DNA of 64,000 nucleotides from Sanguinoderma infundibulare (Eukaryota; Basidiomycota; Agaricomycetes; Polyporales; Polyporaceae): assembly GCA_032821775.1 (NCBI GenBank), contig JAVLRN010000016.1, positions 434,001 through 498,000 of the forward strand, given 5' to 3'. The notes beneath the pieces were generated by a model, which worked only from the letters and a program-made list of their open reading frames with translations, searched no databases and had not been told where the DNA came from. The position numbers were made by a program, and so were the translations under genes. This document shows, piece after piece, positions 1-10,240 of the stretch; the stretch's first letter is position 1, and every line of letters starts with the position of its first letter.

Positions 1-1315
1 TCCTCCGTATACATACTAAGAACATGAAGCTCGCTGATTCAAGCTGGCTCACCGCGTCTGGGTCACCTCAGCACGTCGGAACCACATGCTCGCCAGGTCG
101 TGCTGGTGGCGCCTTCCGTCCCGTCAGTTGAGATCGTTGGACGTCGTCTGTGGCTCGGCGGCGTGGACACAAGCGGGCGCTGAAGGAGACCTGAAAACGT
201 CGGTTTGGACCAGGGGGATGGCTGCGGCGGCCAAGGTACATCAAGAGCACTAGATGGGACAATTATTCGCGACCATTCATGACGACCGCAGTCCTCGCAT
301 GTGCGCTGTAAATTTGGCTCTTTGACAGGGACGCACGCGGTGCCACGCAACCACATGAGACAACGCCCGGACCCCGGGCTGCAAAGGCTGGGCTTTTCGG
401 ATGCCTACCGGATAGGTGAAACATGCGATTGCAGAGCCATGATGAAGGTAAAGCTTGCTCTATGTATTCCGCCCGGACGAACGCAACAACCTGTGTCATA
501 AATACGATCATCCAGGATCCACGACGACAGGCAAAGGCCGGATTGGGGATAACGGTTGAGCATTGAAGATCGTGGTGTGAGGCGAGACGGACGACAGGGA
601 CGTGAGCCGTGGATGCGATGATGCGCGACCGGCGTACGTTCGCGCTTAGGATGTGGGTGACGACGGTGGTTCGATTGATGACATTGGGGAGATGACTCGA
701 ACGGCTCGAACCTCCGAGCACCGGCAGCGTCTGCTTCACTTGATACCGCTTCGAGTGCGGATCGCGGCGAGAATACAGCCTGGAGGCGGGCATGTCGGCG
801 CCATGTGGGTTGATTTCGCAGCGGAGCAACGGCCTCCCCTGAAGAGACGCAGTATTAAAGACCTGATGAGAGGACAGAAACGACTCATTACTCACTGGTG
901 TTGCGCCTGCCCACCCGGTCCCATGCTGTCTCTTCTTCCGAATTTGCGGACAATAACTTTACTCGCTCGCTCACTTCCCATTCGACCTCGAATGTATGTG
1001 TCCGCCACGATCTTCTTGTCCAGGTCATAGCGCTAACGATGTTGTACCGAGCGAGGTGTGCTCCCCCTGAACCGGTCTGACGGGTGATAAGGGTATGTTA
1101 GCCATCAGACAAAAGTGCGTTGGCAATAAACTCACCTGAATTTCTGTTCACAGACGTACGTGTCCGGGAAACTCGTGGCGCTGCGCCGCACTCCCCCCAG
1201 TCTTGAAGCCCTCATGCTCGTCCCCTCACCCCACGTCTCTTCCTCGCACACTCGCCACTCCGTCGAATCTTGAAACCCGTTATCGAACCATCCGCCGCGA
1301 CTAGTCATTTGACAT

Positions 1316-2230
1316 ATGGCGTCTGTAAACGGCATCCGCATCGGCCTCTACGTCGTCCTGGTACGTCTCGTGAGCCGAAGAACCCAATATGGGCGACGCT
1401 GACCATGACCATGTCGGACGGGGCCCGCTCTGCAGTGGCTCTTCTCCGCCGTCCTCCTCGGCCTGACGGGCACGCGCCTCCACTACACGCTCTTCCTCCC
1501 GCCCTTCGACCCACTCAACAACGGCCAGCCATTCTACGACCCCATCGTCGTCGAGCTCCTCGCGACCTCCGTCCTCGCCCTCTTCTGGTCGTCCTACATG
1601 TACGTCACCGAAGCGCTATCAGTTCCCACCCCGCCGGGGCGATAGATCATGGGGCTCACCATGTGTACATACCGTGCTGACGATCTCCGTGGCAGCATCC
1701 ATATCATCCACCGGAGCTACGACTACGGCCGATTCTCGAGCTTCGCCGCCGAGCTCCTCGGGCTCCTGGCGCTCTTCACTCTGTTCCTCGTCGGTGCCGC
1801 GATCGCCTCGGTACGTCCCGTCCGCTCTCTCGTCTCTCCTCCCTCCTCCGTCCGCTCTCCGCGCATCTGTCCCGTAACCCCGCCTCCCGACTCGCGCTGA
1901 CGCCCCCGCGACGCGCAGACGCTCTGGGGCGACCTCTTCTGGTGCCACCAGTTCTGGCAGTGCCGCATGCTGACCGTGCTCGTCACGTTCGCGTGGATGT
2001 GCTGGCTCATGACCTTCGCGCTCGTCGTCATCTCCGTCCTCTTCGCCGTCGCCAACTCGGCCTTCTTCCACCCGCTCCACGGCAGGTACGACCCCCGCGC
2101 GAGCTTCTTCGGTACGTCGTCGTCCCTTCTGTCGGTCTGGTCAGTGGTTCGTGTTGTGCTGATGGTCTCCGTATCCGCATTGTCCACAGGGCCCAACAAC
2201 CGGAAGGAGCGTCGCTGGCGCTTTTGGTGA
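1316..2230 (+). CDS. MARVEL-like four-pass membrane protein, copy 1
   Basis: Five exons are visible: 1316-1360, 1436-1599, 1696-1810, 1919-2111 and 2190-2230. All introns are GT-AG with GTACGT-type donors and phases agree, giving about 185 residues. The N-terminus (MASVNGIRIGLYVVL) runs straight into a hydrophobic segment. A second follows at about residues 52-69, a third at about 83-107 and a fourth at about 124-145. The tail is short and basic, ending near RKERRWRFW. Four hydrophobic segments, the G-x-T-x-x-R-x-H-Y-T motif after the first one and the short basic tail match fungal MARVEL-domain proteins of the plasma membrane. Their molecular role is poorly known. It is the only plus-strand gene of the unit that looks intact. 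Confidence 0.8.
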
Positions 2231-2800
2231 GCGAAGATAAGAGGGTGGCGGGGGGGGCTGCCACTGCGCGCCCTGTATAGTTTGTTCTTCGCTCTCCAGT
2301 GTTATTTCCTGAGGATCTAGCTTTCATTAGACCGTTTCGTATCGTACTTGTGCACTCGTCCTGTAATATACACCTCTGTACAACACGAGTACCCACACAC
2401 GATCAGCACCGCACATCGTGCCGCATGACCACCGCTCTGAGTTCATCCACGCACCTAATTATGCACTCCGAGACGACAGGCGCTACCGCCGCGCCCGCCT
2501 CGTCTCTGAGCCGTCCTCCCTGTGCTCCCTACCAAGTCGCGTGCTGCTGTCGCGGTCGCCGCATGCGCAGGGGCTTCTCTGCCGCTGCTCCTGGGCACCA
2601 ACCCACAGCTGCAAACAGCTCTCTAAGCGCGCTCTGCCCTGGTGTTCAACTTCACGAGTAGTGCGCCGAAGCTGTCGCCCCGTACGCGTTCCCAGTGCGC
2701 CCCGCGGACCTCGATCTGCCCGAGCGTCCGCCCGCGCGGAAGTAGGCCGCCCTTGCGGGCGCTGAAATGGGCTAGCGAGGCTCACGCGGGAACGCATGTT

Positions 2801-3154
2801 TTACTCAACCGGCTGGAGGGCCGCGGGGGCGTTCTTGCGGAGGACGCTTGAACGGGCGGAGCGCAGCAACCAGCGCTCTTGCTGCCAGTCCGTTATGTCC
2901 TGGATGTGAAGGCGTAACGAGCGCAGTGCGACCGCACGCCGAGCGTCTGTGGCCAAGACGTATATATACATCTCGACTTGGGTGATGCTGGTCCCGACGG
3001 ACACGCTGCGGTAAAGTACGGCCTCGGTTTCGGCTCGGAAGAGCTGGGATACTAACGCCATCGAGATAAGGCCGCGCTTCGCACCAGGATCAGGCAGAGC
3101 AGCAGTGAGATATTCGAAGATTCTCCTCCAGATTTCAGGCGGGAACTGGGCCAT
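2801..3154 (-). pseudogene. Truncated F-box gene, copy 1 (pair 1)
   Basis: The 117-residue reading frame begins MAQFPPEIWRRIFEYL, an F-box start, and stays closely similar to the complete F-box protein encoded at 6367-7641 for about 95 residues (through the LRLHIQDITDWQQERW segment). It then diverges and stops. The remaining ~300 residues of the intact paralogue, including its second exon, are missing. Sequence upstream of the ATG is also similar to that upstream of the intact gene, so both derive from one duplicated gene with its promoter. Most likely a pseudogene; a short F-box-only protein cannot be excluded. Confidence 0.75.
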
Positions 3155-4169
3155 AGGTGCAGCATGGGGCTTCTGTCAACGCGCATGACACGGTCAGCGC
3201 ATTCGGGCAATGCAACTCGGGGCGATAACGACGTACTTTTTCTGCATTGTCTCCGCGGGACTTGGAAAGAATATTGAGGCGACTGTCCATAACCACGACA
3301 TGATAGCACCTGGCAGCCAGCCAACACATGAGGAAGGATACGAGGGTGGAAGTGAAGCAGCGACGTACTACGAACCCCAATCTCGTCGAATCGGACCCGC
3401 GATAATATAACTTGAGTGAACTGGAATGATTCCAGAGGACCAGAGAGAGCAAGAGAAGGTGGTAGTCGTGGCGGAGGAACAGAAGAACGGATGAGATTGA
3501 ACCCGGCTACGCTACGCAAGCAGCTCAGGTATGTAAGGGTACCTCGCCGGCTCAAACAAATAAGTGCAAATAATGAGCGTCTAGATGCAGTCAAAGTATA
3601 CAAGTAGGTGAGATGGTCGGGAAGGGAGAAGGACGGAGGAGGTTTCCGGACGAAAGGAGCGGCATCACGCTTGTACATGCCCCAAATGCGAGCCGCCAAA
3701 CGGATTGAAGAAGTGTGCGAGAGCAGAGAAGGAGGAGTCCCAGTCCACCGTGCCAGAGTCTCGGCTCCGGTGGCTTATCGCTTCCTGCCGAATCACATCC
3801 AAATCGAGAACGAACGATCTCCCGAGGCTCAGCCGATGTCAGTGCCAAGCCGCCTTCACTGTGGCCGACGATCTAAGAAAACGAGAAGACATGGGACTCG
3901 GAAGTTTTGCAGGATGCCCAGCGCTTCAACCGCTTGGAAAGTAATAGTTCAACAAGACTAAACGATGGTATTTGGTAGCAAAGAGGATGGGGATTCGAAA
4001 CAATGACAGGAAGGTACGGGGGGCGAAGCCCAGCACACAAGTCCAGGCACTAGCACGGCGGTGCGCGGATCCAAGTTCGAACCCAGCTACAGGTTTGAAC
4101 GTACGTCAGGGTCAGAGTCACGCATCACGAAAGTACACGGCGCACCTGTCAAGCGCACAAGTCGCAAAT

Positions 4170-5351
4170 TTATACGGAGTGGCGGGTCTTCAGCAACCGC
4201 GCGTATTTCGACGTGTGCGGCGCGAGCTTCGCGTGCCCCTTCACGAACTCGAACAGCTGCCCGCGCATGCACGCCTCGTGGAACTCGAGCGCGTCAGGCC
4301 CAGGCGGTGTGGTGAAGATCCGCTTGTACAAGTCATCCAGCAGCCGCCTGTCTTCCGCGTTCTTGCAGTTCGCGAAGCCGTAGTCGGCGACGACGGACGG
4401 CGGAGGCGTCAGTGCGGCCTGCCCGTGGATCCCGTAGACGAGCTTGTACATGTAGAGCTTCAGGAGCCAGATGGACTTGAACGATCTCGGGGCACCAGCC
4501 ATGACGTCGAGGAAGAAACGAGGGTTTGGGAAGGGAACGCCGCACCGGTAGAACAGGACGGGGAGGGAGGAGGTCTCGTACGCGGTGCAGAACTGGTCAA
4601 AGGTACAGCGTCGGATGAGCTGCCGGTACGAGTTCGCGAGCTCCTCCTCGTCACCAATGACGAAGCCAAACCCCATCCACAAGCCATCGAGAAGAGGCTC
4701 GGGGTGCACTCCGGATACCAAGATGGAGTAGAGAAAGAAACAGGCGAGTTTAGCGGGGGAGAACGCACGAATCTTCGCTATAACCTGCTCGGCGGTGTCC
4801 TTCGGGGAGCCGCCAATGAGAGTCCAGGCGTCCATCGCACCTGGCGTTTGAAACATGGCGGCGGCGGTTTGGTCGTTCGTGGGTTGGCCCATAGGCAATC
4901 CGTTAAGGACATACGGGTGTTGGAGGAGCCACGGATAGCATGCGCTTCGGCTATCCGGCGGAAGCGCTTCGAAGACACCCTTGACGCCCTCAAAGAGTCT
5001 CCCCTCCTTCCTCCACGTGCGGACCTCTTGGGGGGAGACAGCACGGCGCACGAGCACCTCCTTCCATAGATCGCAGATCATGTCCAAGCCGGTAGGGCCG
5101 GATGCCATGACGGCCTTGTCGAACCCGTAGTCGAGCATGGTCTGCTCGTCGTGCGGGACGAGATCCTTGAAGCATGCGCGGGCGAGGTGATAGGCTGTGT
5201 CGATCGGCTTGTCGGTCTTGCAGTCGAAGATGTGCCACGGCCAATGTTGCTTCTGGCACTTGGTGCTGCAGTACCAGACGTTCTTGCATCCGGCACATCG
5301 TTTGGCGTCTTCGGCGTCCGTGGAGCAGCGGGCGCATTTGTGAGAAACCAT
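4170..5351 (-). CDS. MYND zinc-finger protein, copy 1
   Basis: Single-exon gene of 393 codons, starting at the ATG at 5349-5351 (MVSHKCARC), which places the finger at the very N-terminus; the frame is open further upstream but that part is not finger-like. The MYND ligands are C6, C9, C19, C22, C28, C32, H40 and C44, with the family spacing. The remaining ~340 residues form an uncharacterised, mostly helical region with several conserved Trp, Phe and Tyr positions, found in many basidiomycete MYND proteins. MYND fingers bind proline-rich partners and are often found in transcriptional regulators. It lies upstream, on the same strand, of a truncated F-box gene and downstream of an intact one. 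No signal peptide or membrane segment is evident. Confidence 0.8.
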   Translation of the reverse strand: MVSHKCARCSTDAEDAKRCAGCKNVWYCSTKCQKQHWPWHIFDCKTDKPIDTAYHLARACFKDLVPHDEQTMLDYGFDKAVMASGPTGLDMICDLWKEVLVRRAVSPQEVRTWRKEGRLFEGVKGVFEALPPDSRSACYPWLLQHPYVLNGLPMGQPTNDQTAAAMFQTPGAMDAWTLIGGSPKDTAEQVIAKIRAFSPAKLACFFLYSILVSGVHPEPLLDGLWMGFGFVIGDEEELANSYRQLIRRCTFDQFCTAYETSSLPVLFYRCGVPFPNPRFFLDVMAGAPRSFKSIWLLKLYMYKLVYGIHGQAALTPPPSVVADYGFANCKNAEDRRLLDDLYKRIFTTPPGPDALEFHEACMRGQLFEFVKGHAKLAPHTSKYARLLKTRHSV

Positions 5352-6366
5352 TCTGCAACTGAAAATCCGATCTATCAGATATGCATCTCTCCAACAAGCG
5401 AGATGCTGAAGATGTACCGTCGGTGGTGGGGGAGTAGGATGAGGGCAAGTGGTGACGACGCTCATCTGGTGGGGCGGCGAGCGTTCGCTGTGGTTGTGTC
5501 AGCTGCAAGGCGAATCCCGGCCGATCCCTTATCTCGGCCAGATCGAGAACTTCTTTACCGCCACTATCTGGGCATTGACGATTCCTTCTCCGAGAAACCA
5601 TGCGATCGGGCACATGTGAGGGGCGGGAAGGAAGATTCTGGCGGGAACCTTGTCCTGCTGAATACACAGAGGCATCCCTCTGTCAGTGAGCCAAACATGC
5701 AGCAACGCAGTGGAGACTGGGATCGGTTTAACATAGATACAACCCATCGCAACCGCACGGAACTCGGCATGCGGGGCTTCCCTGCTCCGGACGTCCGTAG
5801 ACAGACATCACCCTGCTCGACTGTGACGTGCATCGAACGTTCTGGCGGGTCCCACGGCATCGGCGTTCGCTGTCGGTCACTCGAGTGGTAGGTCGGGGAC
5901 CGTGTGATCCAGCTGTGGGGTGGCTTCTGATGTGTATCTACCCTCGGCTGCGTTGGCGGCATTGACGGAAGGGGTTCGAGCGAGCATATCTTCGATGACG
6001 GCGACAGCTGGCATGGGCAATGTGGCGGTGTTGGCGCTTGAGTTACCCGATATGGATTCTGACCGTTCCTCTCGCCAGCACAACCTGTTGCAACATACGA
6101 TCTCGATCACAGTCGGGCGGACACTTAAACGCCGTCCTGAATCTACAACGAGACTCATCTGAAACAGGTAGGACCATTACCTTTTCGCATCTATGACCGC
6201 CACATCGTCTATGTGTCGGAGACGTTTTCGAACGCCATGTTCAAGCAGGCAGGAGAAAGTTTCCTGGAGGTATCGGGCTGACGTACTGCAGTTTATCTTG
6301 CGCGATGAGAAACCGTTCTATGCATACACTCTGAAACTGCGAAATCCAGGCTCAGGCTTATCGTCA

Positions 6367-7641
6367 CTACTCGACCACCCTCTCCACAATCGCCCGTCCA
6401 TCCCTCGCACGCGTGAACGCGAAGACCGGCGGCCATCCGATGAACGAACTCTCCAACTTCGGCCGCTCAAACCGCTCCAGCGTCGGCCAGCTCGCGAACA
6501 GCGCCGCGTTATAAGCCGGGAGCGTAGCGCAGAAGCGGGCGCCGCTTGTTCTGCCGGGGTCCGCCATGTGGATGTGGAGCCTGGCCGGCAGCCAGATGAA
6601 CGTCTTGATCGCGGGACACGCGGCGCGCCACCGGGCCAGATGCTTGTCGAACGGGACGAACCCGTACTTCTGTGCTCTGCTCTGAACATTCTAGAGGTTA
6701 GTACTGAGTCCGTTGTGCGCAGGACAAGGACAAGGACGTACGCCGAATGGACTGCCATGTCTGTCCTCGTCCAGCTCGAGGTGCACCAAAAAGGGAAGAA
6801 CTAATCCAGAGCGTTCCAAAATCTGCGTCGGCCAGAGGTCCTTGCTGGCGTCGAGCACGTCGTGATCCGGCGACGGTCCGAGTAGCACTCTGACAGAGAC
6901 GAGAGATGTGCAGAGGAGGCGTAGGAGGTCCGATGCGATGCAGCGGTCCGTGGCGCGCACGAGAGTGAGGTGGGTGATGTTGACATGGCAGAGCAATGCG
7001 CTGACACACAGAGCCGGCCAATGGACCGTCCCTATGTTTCTAACGAGGATCCAGAGCTTCGCGAGGACCCTCCTCCATGGCTCCATTGGGTAGCGGCAGC
7101 GGATAAGGGAGGTCCGGGGCTGGATGCTTCGGGTCGTAGCGATGGCCACGCCGGTCAAGGTAATCAGGTGGGAGGGGACTCTGAGCGGCACCCTCAGAAG
7201 CCTTGCGAGCCCGGGCAAATCGAAAGCCAAGTCGGCGATGCGCTGACGGAGTCCATCCAGTGACTCCGGGCGCCGGGTGGAGGCACTGGAACGCACGGTC
7301 GCGCTGTCGACGCGGGGCTTCGAGCCATCCTCGACGCTCTCGAGGACGCATGTGAACCAGCGGTCTTGCTGCCAATTCGTTAGATCCCGGATGTGAAGGC
7401 GTAACGAGCGCATTGCGACCGCACGGCGCAGGTCTGCGGCCAAGGCGCATATGAACGTCTCGACTTGGGTGATGCTGGTCCCGACGGACACGTGGCGATA
7501 GACGATAGCCTCGGCTTCGGCTCGAAAGAGCTGGGAGACGGACATCATCGAGATAAGGCCGCGCCTCGCCCCGGGATCAGGGAGATCGGCAGCGAGAAAA
7601 TCGAAGACCCTCCTCCAAACCTCTGGCGGAAGATGCGCCAT
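6367..7641 (-). CDS. F-box protein, copy 1 (pair 2)
   Basis: Two exons on the minus strand: 7641-6742 and 6690-6367, separated by a 51-nt intron (donor GTACGT, acceptor CTCTAG), phase 0, giving about 407 residues. I chose the ATG at 7639-7641 because MAHLPPEVWRRVFDFL is an F-box start and the truncated paralogue begins at the same residue. The F-box covers about residues 3-45. The rest resembles the variable substrate-binding half of basidiomycete F-box proteins, with leucine-rich stretches but no repeat I can name. F-box proteins recruit substrates to SCF ubiquitin ligases through Skp1. Without the intron the frame would end soon after the PFG|GTACGT junction; splicing restores a good C-terminal exon ending in ERVVE. 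Confidence 0.8.
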
Positions 7642-8485
7642 AGGTGCAGTATGGGGCGTCTGTGGACGCGATGCGGTTAGTGCATTCGGGCAACGCATAG
7701 GGATCACAACGTACATTTTGACCATTCTCCCCCGGTGATATGGAAAGGAATATGGAGACGACTTTCCACCACCACGGCATGTTTAGTGCCTGGAAGCCGA
7801 GAGGAATGTGAGCAATGATACGAGGATACAAATGAAGCAGCGACCTACCGGCCTGACTAGGCTGATGTATACGAGCCGTAATCTCGTCGAATCGGAAGGT
7901 ATTCGCACACCGGGCCCGCGAGGTATTGTAAGAGTGCTATACAAAGCCGAGAACGTTTCCTTAGGTGTGAAAGTAGCAGAGAACGCCAGGGAAAGAGGAA
8001 GAGGGTGGGGACGTGGAGGCACAGCCCGGGGGCACATACAGCCCCCAGCGAGCTGTCGGCGGCACCGCCCGGGCCCTTTGCCGATTCAGTCCAGATCAAG
8101 AACAATCCGCATCTCAGACTCGTCCGAGTCGTCGTCGGACTTGTTGTGGCCGGCGGTGAGCTCCACGACATCCGCTATCCGCATCAGACATGCTTGCGGA
8201 ACCGTTCAATGTCTCGGAAACGAGGGGGATGAACCGCCGTTGACAGTGGGAAGCAAGTCACGAACTTCCACACGCGGAAAATTGTTCCGCAGGATGCCGA
8301 ATGAATCGCTCCAAGCGCAGTTACGATTCGATGACAAGACTACACGATGATATTCGGTACCGCACAAGAGGGGGACTCGAAACAGTAGCAGGATAGCAGG
8401 GGGAGGTCGGAGGTCCAGGCGTTATGTACACAAGTGCAGCCACTAGCACGAGGGCACGAGGGCCACAGTTCGGCAACTCGCGAAG

Positions 8486-8602
8486 TTAAACGGAGAAGCG
8501 GTTCTTCAGCAGCCGCGCGTACTTCGACGTGTTCGGTGCGAGCTTCGCGTACCCCCTCATGAACTCGAACAGCTGCTCGCACATGCATGTCTTGTGGAAC
8601 TC
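8486..8602 (-). pseudogene. C-terminal remnant of a second MYND gene, copy 1
   Basis: The last ~38 codons match the end of the MYND proteins encoded nearby: FHKTCMCEQLFEF followed by YAKLAPNTSKYARLLKNRFSV-like residues, against FHEACMRGQLFEF and the same tail. Upstream of this point homology ends abruptly and dynamin-like sequence begins. It sits upstream of the intact F-box gene in the same relative position as the intact MYND gene does to the truncated F-box gene, so it is the stub of the second F-box/MYND pair. Confidence 0.8.
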
Positions 8603-8754
8603 CATAGGTTGGCAGCCAGTCAGCAGCAAAGTCGAGTGTCCTCGAAACGTGCGTTTCCATTCCATTTTCCATTCCATCGCCCCCTCCTCCATCCCAACCG
8701 GCACCGACACCATCCAGTATCGTCGGACGCGACTTCCTCCCCGCTCATCCACAC

Positions 8755-9571
8755 TCCCGTCCCTGATCCGCCCACCGACTACACGGAATGGGGCCAGTTC
8801 CTCCACATCGACAAGCGCGATTCGTCGCGAGATCGAGCAGGGGACCTTCCGCATCGCTCGTCAGAACAAGCGTATCAGCAAGCTCCCCACTCATTCACCT
8901 CCGCATATACAGCCCCAATGTGCTCGACTTGACACTCGTCGACCATCCGTGCTTGACAAAGGTACGTGCTCTCGTCCAGGGGCCGTCTTCTCTGGTGACT
9001 CCGGAGAAGGAGCGCGCGGACACTGCGATAACGTCGTCTATCCTCACTCCCACTCTCGGAACGTCGAGCGTGGGAGTGCAGGTGCGGGCTGGATCACGAC
9101 TGCGTTCGAGCTTCGTGGCGAGGCGGCCCCGCCGCACATGCTGTGATGTTTGTGCTCCTACCTAGCGCTGCGCTCTTCGTTTTGTGCTGCTTCGGATGAC
9201 CGCACGCAAACTACACTAAGCCGCTCTCCCTCTTTCACCGCAGGCGTCCGATGGGAGCTCGCAGCTGACGATGCGCGAGGAGATGGAGACGAACCTGATT
9301 CGGTTGCTCATCCGGTCCTAGTCCTACTTCGCCATCGTCCGGCAGACGATCCAGGACCTCGTCCCCAAGGCGATCATGCACCTCCTCGTCAACAACACCT
9401 CGCACCAGGTCCAGAACCGCTTCGTCGCCGTGCTCTACAAGCTGGAGCTCTTTGGGAGCTCCTGAACAAGGACGAGGCTCTCGTCACGGAGCGCACGCGT
9501 GTGAAGGCTCTCCTGGACGCGTACCGGGATGCGTTCAAGACGCCGTCGGAGGTCATGCTCAAGTCAACGTA
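8755..9571 (+). pseudogene. Dynamin-family (Vps1/Dnm1-like) relic, copy 1
   Basis: Two separated pieces of a dynamin are recognisable. The first (about 8755-8960) reads YTEWGQFLHI and, after a frameshift, LRIYSPNVLDLTLVDHPCLTKV-like residues. That is the GTPase G3 region, in which family members have DLPGLTKV; here Gly is Cys and Leu is His. It ends at a GTACGT donor. The second (from about 9243) is the GTPase effector domain, MREEMETNLIRLLIRS, then an in-frame TAG at 9319-9321, then the YFAIVRQTIQDLVPKAIMHLL segment split by that stop. A one-base loss before LLNKDEALV shifts the frame again. The rest of the GTPase domain, the middle domain and the stalk are missing. It cannot make dynamin. 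Confidence 0.85.
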
Positions 9572-10240
9572 GTCGATCGAGGGGAGGTATTGGAGTAGAT
9601 GGGGATGGGCGTTGCTGGTTCACGGTCGCCGCTCATGCATGGGTACGTACGGATGCTCTTGTATCGTTACGCAGGAGAGCCAGGAATATACTTCGTTTGC
9701 CCGAATCTGTGGCTGTGCGTGCAGGTGCGATAGCCGAGGCGTTGAGTAGAGCGCGGCCAAGTACGGCAAGGGCGAGCGACGGGAGTACCAAGTAGAACGG
9801 GTGTGATAGGGCATGTTTTGAGCTCTATAGTACGGTAGGAGCATGTTTTGAGCTCTATAGTACAGTAGGGAGCTCTGGGAGACGATAGGAGGGGTCTGCG
9901 GGACAGAGGACATGTTCCGGGCAGCAGCGCACTCAATTCGCACATCAGGGAGTTCAACGAAAACGACGTATTTCATTGGAGCTACGCTAGACATAGTACA
10001 CTACTCGTATATACACACTATGCACTCCCGCGAATCACCATCCATCCGCCTCGAGAGTCGGACGGCATGTGATGCCCATGGCCCCCACCCCGAACCAACT
10101 AGCTCACCTTGGGGTGTTGCTCCCTCGGTTTTCAGCTGGGAAATGTTGACAGATGGGATCGCGCATGAGGGGTGCTGTAGGGAGGAATACCGGAAGTGGC
10201 CGACGTCGTCCATGGGCGAGCGGAGATCGTCGTACTGCAA
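9572..10240. other. Intergenic stretch after the dynamin relic, copy 1
   Basis: I see no supportable gene. The stretch holds one short tandem repeat (9811-9869) and several small frames without recognisable motifs. Its counterpart in copy 2 (26452-27120) is almost identical. Confidence 0.5.
9811..9869 (+). repeat. 30-bp tandem repeat, two units, copy 1
   Basis: The phrase gcatgttttgagctctatag followed by tac(g/a)gtagg occurs twice with a period of 30 bp (9811 and 9841). The units differ at one position. The centre gagctc is a SacI-type palindrome. No function is evident. Confidence 0.85.

Noticed and set aside
263..895. 210-codon minus-strand frame, also open in copies 2 (17131-17763) and 3 (34208-34840)
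   Set aside because: It stays open in all copies only because they are nearly identical. The differences I see in copy 3 (Arg to His, Val to Leu, His to Gln, Phe to Ile) are all amino-acid changes, which does not look like purifying selection. No motif or splice structure.
3972..5069. 365-codon plus-strand frame
   Set aside because: It lies antisense to the MYND gene, whose frame has a complete zinc finger. The plus frame is rich in Arg and Val with no domain and is a shadow of GC-rich coding sequence.
4990..5667. 225-codon minus-strand frame overlapping the MYND start
   Set aside because: It is in another frame of the MYND gene and has no finger spacing; Arg/His-rich shadow.
6193..6804. 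203-codon plus-strand frame
   Set aside because: Antisense to the second exon of the F-box gene, which is supported by a paralogue and a good intron.
9811..9869. Possible CRISPR-like repeat
   Set aside because: Only two adjacent units without spacers, in a fungal genome.
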